64,000 nt of DNA from Aestuariivivens insulae (GTDB taxonomy: Bacteria; Bacteroidota; Bacteroidia; Flavobacteriales; Flavobacteriaceae). This document shows, in pieces, positions 62,320-64,000 of this stretch. The notes beneath the pieces were generated by a model. The model saw only the letters and a list, made by a program, of their open reading frames with translations. It did not search any database and was not told the DNA's origin. How positions within the stretch are numbered: the first letter of the stretch is position 1; every line of letters begins with the position of its first letter. The DNA is taken from positions 1 through 64,000 of the forward strand of contig NZ_JAKMCS010000015.1 of assembly GCF_022662195.1 (NCBI RefSeq). The letters are read 5' to 3'. The position numbers and the translations under genes were made by a program.

Positions 62320-62612
62320 GATTTGATTAAATATATTGAGCCTAAATGTTATGAAAAATAAAAATGGAGGAGACAACCTTATTGACTAACATCTACATAG
62401 ATAAACAGCTTTTTTTTGAGCATAAATGGATATATGGGAGATAAATATTTAAAAAAACATAATACTTATGTTATTTAGCCTAATTATATTTAAAAAATAC
62501 CCATTAAGTACTTATAGATAAAGTATCAATTCTAGAGATCAAAAGTTTTGTAATCACCTTCCACACGGGCGTACTACAAATGCCATACTTAAGGCTATTA
62601 AAAATTGATAAT
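62320..62612 (+). repeat. Long direct repeat, copy 2
   Basis: Partner of 59385-59676, in the same orientation, with about ten scattered differences (for instance MKNKNGGDNLID in the small frame). A heptamer array and the gcvT promoter follow. No other gene is supported between 62104 and 62808. Confidence 0.85.
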
Positions 62613-62623
62613 TACAGTACACT

Positions 62624-62700
62624 GATTACTGATTACTGATTACTGATCACTGAACACTGAGTACTGAACACTGAGTACTGAACACTGAGTACTGATTACC
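62624..62700 (+). repeat. Eleven perfect GA-N5 heptamers
   Basis: GATTACT three times, GATCACT, GAACACT, GAGTACT, GAACACT, GAGTACT, GAACACT, GAGTACT, GATTACC, without a single gap. GAACACT and GAGTACT alternate with a 14-bp higher-order period. Confidence 0.85.
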
Positions 62701-62743
62701 AACACTAAATACCTCACTAGAAAACATCTTTTTCGATTTTAAA

Positions 62744-62774
62744 TTGACTATATCGTTATAGTGAATTACATTTG
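62744..62774 (+). promoter_or_regulatory. Promoter of gcvT
   Basis: TTG (62744-62746), 20 bp, TACATTTG (62767-62774), 34 bp before the ATG. Good match to the Bacteroidota consensus. Confidence 0.65.
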
Positions 62775-62808
62775 CGCTCAAACTATTTTAAAACAATAAA
62801 ACTAAATA

Positions 62809-63891
62809 ATGAAGAATACAGCACTAACTACAACCCACGAAGCATTAGGAGCTAAAATGGTACCTTTTGCAGGTTATAACATGCCCGTACAATACGAAGG
62901 TGTAAACATAGAACACGAAACCGTACGCAACGCTGTTGGCGTATTTGACGTATCCCATATGGGCGAATTTTTAATCGAGGGCAAACACGCATTGGAATTA
63001 ATACAAAAAGTATCCAGTAACGATGCCTCCAAATTAACCATAGGAAAAGCCCAATACAGTTGTTTACCAAATGATAATGGTGGCATTGTAGACGATTTAA
63101 TTATTTATCGCTTAAAAGAGCACACCTATTTATTGGTAGTTAATGCAAGTAATATAGAAAAGGATTGGAATTGGATTAAATCTAAAAACGATGTTGGTGC
63201 AGACATGTGCAATTTAAGCGACGACTATTCGCTACTAGCCATCCAAGGTCCTAAAGCCATCGAAGCCATGCAGAGTTTAACTAGCGAAGACTTATCTGCC
63301 ATTAAATTCTATAATTTTGTTGTTGGTGATTTTGCTGGTATAGACGATGTTATTATTTCTGCAACAGGCTATACCGGTAGCGGTGGATTTGAAATCTACT
63401 GCAAGAATAGCGAAGTAAAACAAATTTGGGATAAAGTATTCGAAGCCGGAGCCTCTTTTGGTATAAAACCAATTGGTTTAGCAGCAAGGGATACTTTGCG
63501 TTTAGAAATGGGCTATTGCCTTTATGGAAACGATATCGATGATACGACTTCGCCTATCGAAGCTGGTTTAGGTTGGATTACCAAGTTTACAAAAGACTTT
63601 ACAAATTCTGAAGCCTTAAAAGCCGAAAAAGAAGCTGGACCAAAACGTAAGCTTATTGCTTTCGAATTGGATGAACGTGGTATTCCTCGTCAAGGATACG
63701 ATATCGTTGATGACAATGGAAATAAAATAGGACATGTAACCTCTGGCACTATGGCACCATCACTAGGCAAAGGCATTGGTTTAGGCTACGTAACAACTAA
63801 CTTTTCGGGAGTTAACAGCAAAATATATATACAAATACGTAAAAATGCAGTTCCAGCAACGGTAGTTAAATTACCGTTCTATAAAGGTTAA
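62809..63891 (+). CDS. gcvT: Glycine cleavage system T protein (aminomethyltransferase)
   Basis: The 360-residue T protein transfers the methylene group from aminomethyl-lipoyl H protein to tetrahydrofolate, releasing ammonia. [58 protein letters not shown] and the C-terminal [21 protein letters not shown] are diagnostic. Length is normal. The epimerase-like gene follows after 17 nt, so they are probably co-transcribed. Confidence 0.96.
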   Translation: MKNTALTTTHEALGAKMVPFAGYNMPVQYEGVNIEHETVRNAVGVFDVSHMGEFLIEGKHALELIQKVSSNDASKLTIGKAQYSCLPNDNGGIVDDLIIYRLKEHTYLLVVNASNIEKDWNWIKSKNDVGADMCNLSDDYSLLAIQGPKAIEAMQSLTSEDLSAIKFYNFVVGDFAGIDDVIISATGYTGSGGFEIYCKNSEVKQIWDKVFEAGASFGIKPIGLAARDTLRLEMGYCLYGNDIDDTTSPIEAGLGWITKFTKDFTNSEALKAEKEAGPKRKLIAFELDERGIPRQGYDIVDDNGNKIGHVTSGTMAPSLGKGIGLGYVTTNFSGVNSKIYIQIRKNAVPATVVKLPFYKG

Positions 63892-63908
63892 AAAACGGTA
63901 TTGATGTA

Positions 63909-64000
63909 ATGAAGGGGCTGAAAAAAAAAGGAAAGCATCGCATATTAATATTAGGGGGCAGTGGCTTTTTGGGCAATGCCATTTATAAAGAACTCTGCCC
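63909..64000 (+). CDS. NAD(P)-dependent epimerase/dehydratase-like protein (N-terminal fragment, runs off window)
   Basis: The frame starting at ATG 63909 encodes a basic N-terminus followed by RILILGGSGFLGNAIYKELC, a Rossmann-fold GGxGFLG nucleotide-binding motif typical of extended short-chain dehydrogenases. Only about 30 residues are inside the window, so the substrate is unknown. The A9 run near the start is a possible slippage site. Confidence 0.6.
   Translation, partial: MKGLKKKGKHRILILGGSGFLGNAIYKELC

Noticed and set aside
62624-62700. Replication or iteron origin
   Set aside because: Eleven 7-bp repeats lie before gcvT, but there is no initiator gene or DnaA boxes, and similar arrays occur at four other places.

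Overview
The window comes from a member of the Bacteroidota, most likely a marine-type Flavobacteriaceae. The signs are SusC/SusD-type outer-membrane uptake genes with a STN-FecR-ECF sigma circuit, TAnnTTTG -7 boxes, AT-rich intergenic DNA and weak Shine-Dalgarno sites. Several families of short intergenic repeats also fit. No tRNA, rRNA or CRISPR array was seen.

Layout. 1-1463: 3' end of an IS3-type transposase, a terminator, and a hypothetical protein of a Bacteroidota-specific family. 1464-2549: secreted amidohydrolase (-). 2689-9664: molybdenum cofactor (Moco) gene run (+): moeA, a ModE-type HTH protein, a TauE/SafE permease, mobA, moaD, moaE, a moaC-moaB fusion and moaA. It is interrupted at 4316-5395 by a repeat cassette around a four-helix-bundle gene. 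9665-10193: palindromic repeats. 10194-25993: nitrate/nitrite assimilation cluster (-): FdhF/YdeP-type oxidoreductase, nirB, nirD, DUF4202 gene, NarX-like kinase, NarL-like regulator, NarK-type transporter, a three-part nitrate reductase, and a rubredoxin-tailed relative of nitrite reductase. 26118-31609: xylose utilisation (LacI regulator, symporter, xylA, xylB). 31793-36117: isoquinoline-oxidoreductase-type molybdo-enzyme with XdhC and MocA maturation proteins. 36326-49748: SusC/SusD locus with discoidin lipoproteins, a VCBS/UnbV lipoprotein, FecR and an ECF sigma factor, but no recognisable glycosidase. 49765-58583: housekeeping genes (hydrolase, adenine deaminase, tilS, sigma-like protein, pabB, aldose epimerase, DEAD helicase). 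58760-62612: envelope proteins, including a two-gene block between ~290-bp direct repeats. 62809-64000: gcvT and the start of a nucleoside-diphosphate-sugar epimerase-like gene.

Molybdenum links the first 36 kb. The Moco genes supply nitrate reductase and the FdhF/YdeP enzyme (through MobA, guanine dinucleotide form). The xanthine-dehydrogenase-type enzyme has its own MocA (probably cytosine dinucleotide form) and XdhC (sulfuration).

The most interesting signals are: (1) the four-helix-bundle cassette, in which the first 14 codons of the gene recur four times, each followed by in-frame 9-bp repeats; (2) a shared operator-like element built from TAAGTA, TACGTA and TACTTA hexamers upstream of nitrate operons, overlapping predicted -7 boxes and resembling the NarL heptamer; (3) intergenic arrays of GA-N5 heptamers at five places; (4) the repeat-flanked two-gene block; (5) a strong plus-strand terminator in the susC leader, which suggests an antisense RNA. 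All were read by eye, without database searches.
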